A DNA stretch of 29,243 nt from a virus: positions 1 through 29,243 of the IMG/VR virus record IMGVR_UViG_3300028025_002392; one strand, written 5' to 3'. This document shows positions 28,538 to 29,243 of this stretch, piece by piece; positions within the stretch are counted from its first letter, which is position 1, and every line of letters begins with the position of its first letter. Position numbers and translations under genes: made by a program. The notes beneath the pieces were generated by a model. It was not told the DNA's origin. It worked only from the letters and a program-made list of their open reading frames with translations, and made no database searches.

Positions 28538-29243
28538 CAGTGTAATACTCCTGCCTTATGTGAGTAGTGGCATATCTAATTGCATCCATGGCATCATCAA
28601 ATAATTTAACAGGCTCATCTGTTATGAAGTCCCCTATCTTTTTCCATTTGTAATTCTCATACTCTCTCTTTACTGCCTTATCATCCTGGCATATTACCCC
28701 AAAGGTCTTAAGGTTGTCTATGCCTTTCTTAACTACCTTGTTTGCGTTCTGGACATCATACCCTGCTATGTTCATCTCTTGGATGATTTCTGGTCTTGAG
28801 TAATCTGCTAAGATGGTTACGGTCTGTTCTATGCCTAGGGTGCCTAACTTCTCTATGAGCATAGTAGTGGTGAGGTAGCTCTCATATATCACAGGCTCTA
28901 TGTAGATATCATTATCACAGTAGTATACCCTCATCAAAGCTGTGGGGTGGTTGTAACCAAAGTCTAAGCCATACACGTACTTGACAAACTTAGCAGGCCT
29001 ATGAGCTACAAAGGACCAGTTGCTGTAGATGTTACTCTTGCTTGTTGCCTTCTCACCTAGAGCATATATCTGATACAGTGCCTCATCTGTTCTCTTGAGA
29101 TCCTCTATCTGTGCCTTGATGCTATCAGGTAAGAAGGGGTTATCTTTGTAGGTAGACTTTATCAGCGTGCTCTCCTCAGCAGGGAGCTCATACAGCCACG
29201 ATACACTATCAGATGGGTTGTAGTCAAAGATGAGCTTATCTTC
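28515..29243 (-). CDS. terL: Terminase large subunit, C-terminal part (cut by window edge)
   Basis: Open to the right edge, 242 residues corresponding to residues 141-382 of the joined protein. It includes the nuclease domain: LDFGYNHP (first metal Asp), ILADYSRPEI (second acidic site) and KLFDDAMDAIRYA (third). An internal GTG at 28976 is not the start, because the frame continues upstream without a stop and matches the left copy. Residues 141-280 duplicate the left fragment with two replacements (R225K and A190K relative to the left copy). No catalytic motif is affected. Confidence 0.93.
   Translation of the reverse strand, partial: EDKLIFDYNPSDSVSWLYELPAEESTLIKSTYKDNPFLPDSIKAQIEDLKRTDEALYQIYALGEKATSKSNIYSNWSFVAHRPAKFVKYVYGLDFGYNHPTALMRVYYCDNDIYIEPVIYESYLTTTMLIEKLGTLGIEQTVTILADYSRPEIIQEMNIAGYDVQNANKVVKKGIDNLKTFGVICQDDKAVKREYENYKWKKIGDFITDEPVKLFDDAMDAIRYATTHIRQEYYTDDSYYAF
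28822..29243. repeat. Terminal direct repeat, right copy (terL; pairs with 1-422)
   Basis: Gap-free match to 1-422 with 12 substitutions. Taken with the terL frame crossing it, this supports a circular map of 28,821 bp. Confidence 0.9.

Noticed and set aside
28515-28976. Independent 153-codon gene starting at GTG 28976
   Set aside because: The frame continues upstream without a stop and aligns with the left terL fragment, so this GTG is internal to terL.
1-29243. Two genuine tandem terL genes in one genome
   Set aside because: Possible but less simple than a circular map. Both fragments are cut exactly by the window edges and together make one complete terL in one continuous operon.

Overview
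This is essentially a complete genome of a small tailed bacteriophage, most likely a siphovirus (a tape-measure protein is present and no sheath gene is seen). The first 422 bases and the last 422 bases are the same stretch of the large-terminase gene (offset 28,821, no indels, 12 mismatches), so the window reads as a circularly permuted molecule of about 28.8 kb opened inside terL. The host is probably a member of Bacteroidota. DNA is AT-rich, gene leaders are A-rich with no Shine-Dalgarno sequence, several gaps carry the TAnnTTTG promoter element typical of that phylum, and the small early proteins, the VirE/PriCT-type primase-helicase and many structural proteins resemble types I associate with Bacteroidota phages. 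No integrase, lysogeny repressor, DNA polymerase, tRNA, CRISPR array or insertion sequence is visible, so a lytic lifestyle is inferred.

Early region (11,050 down to about 1,500, minus strand). A promoter-rich 370-bp gap at 11,049-11,422 feeds a densely overlapping cassette of tiny proteins, a winged-helix regulator and an HNH endonuclease. These are followed by a DnaA domain IV-like DNA-binding protein, an origin-like gap with TGACGCAAA iterons (8,101-8,321) and a 774-aa primase-helicase. A recombination set follows (VRR-NUC nuclease, ERF annealing protein, YqaJ/lambda-type exonuclease), then small membrane proteins, a DUF736-like protein with an SSB-type tip, and a divergent sigma-factor-like protein just before the packaging genes.

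Packaging and late region (minus strand, through the circle junction). TerS and TerL are followed by distal tail proteins (28,537-23,978), the tape measure, tail terminator, a fibre-like protein and a gp10-like protein. Then come the XkdF-type prohead protease with a scaffold-like tail, major capsid, probable tail tube, portal and connector. The lysis cassette closes the region: holin, amidase, a single-gene (unimolecular) spanin and a metallophosphoesterase, ending at a strong terminator (11,345-11,384). The order of morphogenesis genes is the mirror image of the usual transcription order. The only plus-strand genes are two overlapping paralogues (18,729-19,983) in the position of tail-assembly chaperones.

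The main points for a second look are listed here. (1) The 10-mer AATATAGGTA recurs seven times on the minus strand at gene starts and gaps, in a phage that carries its own sigma-like protein. (2) There is an iteron-type origin candidate beside a DnaA-IV-like gene. (3) The late gene order is mirrored and contains an inverted chaperone pair. (4) The diverged terL ends differ mostly at synonymous sites.
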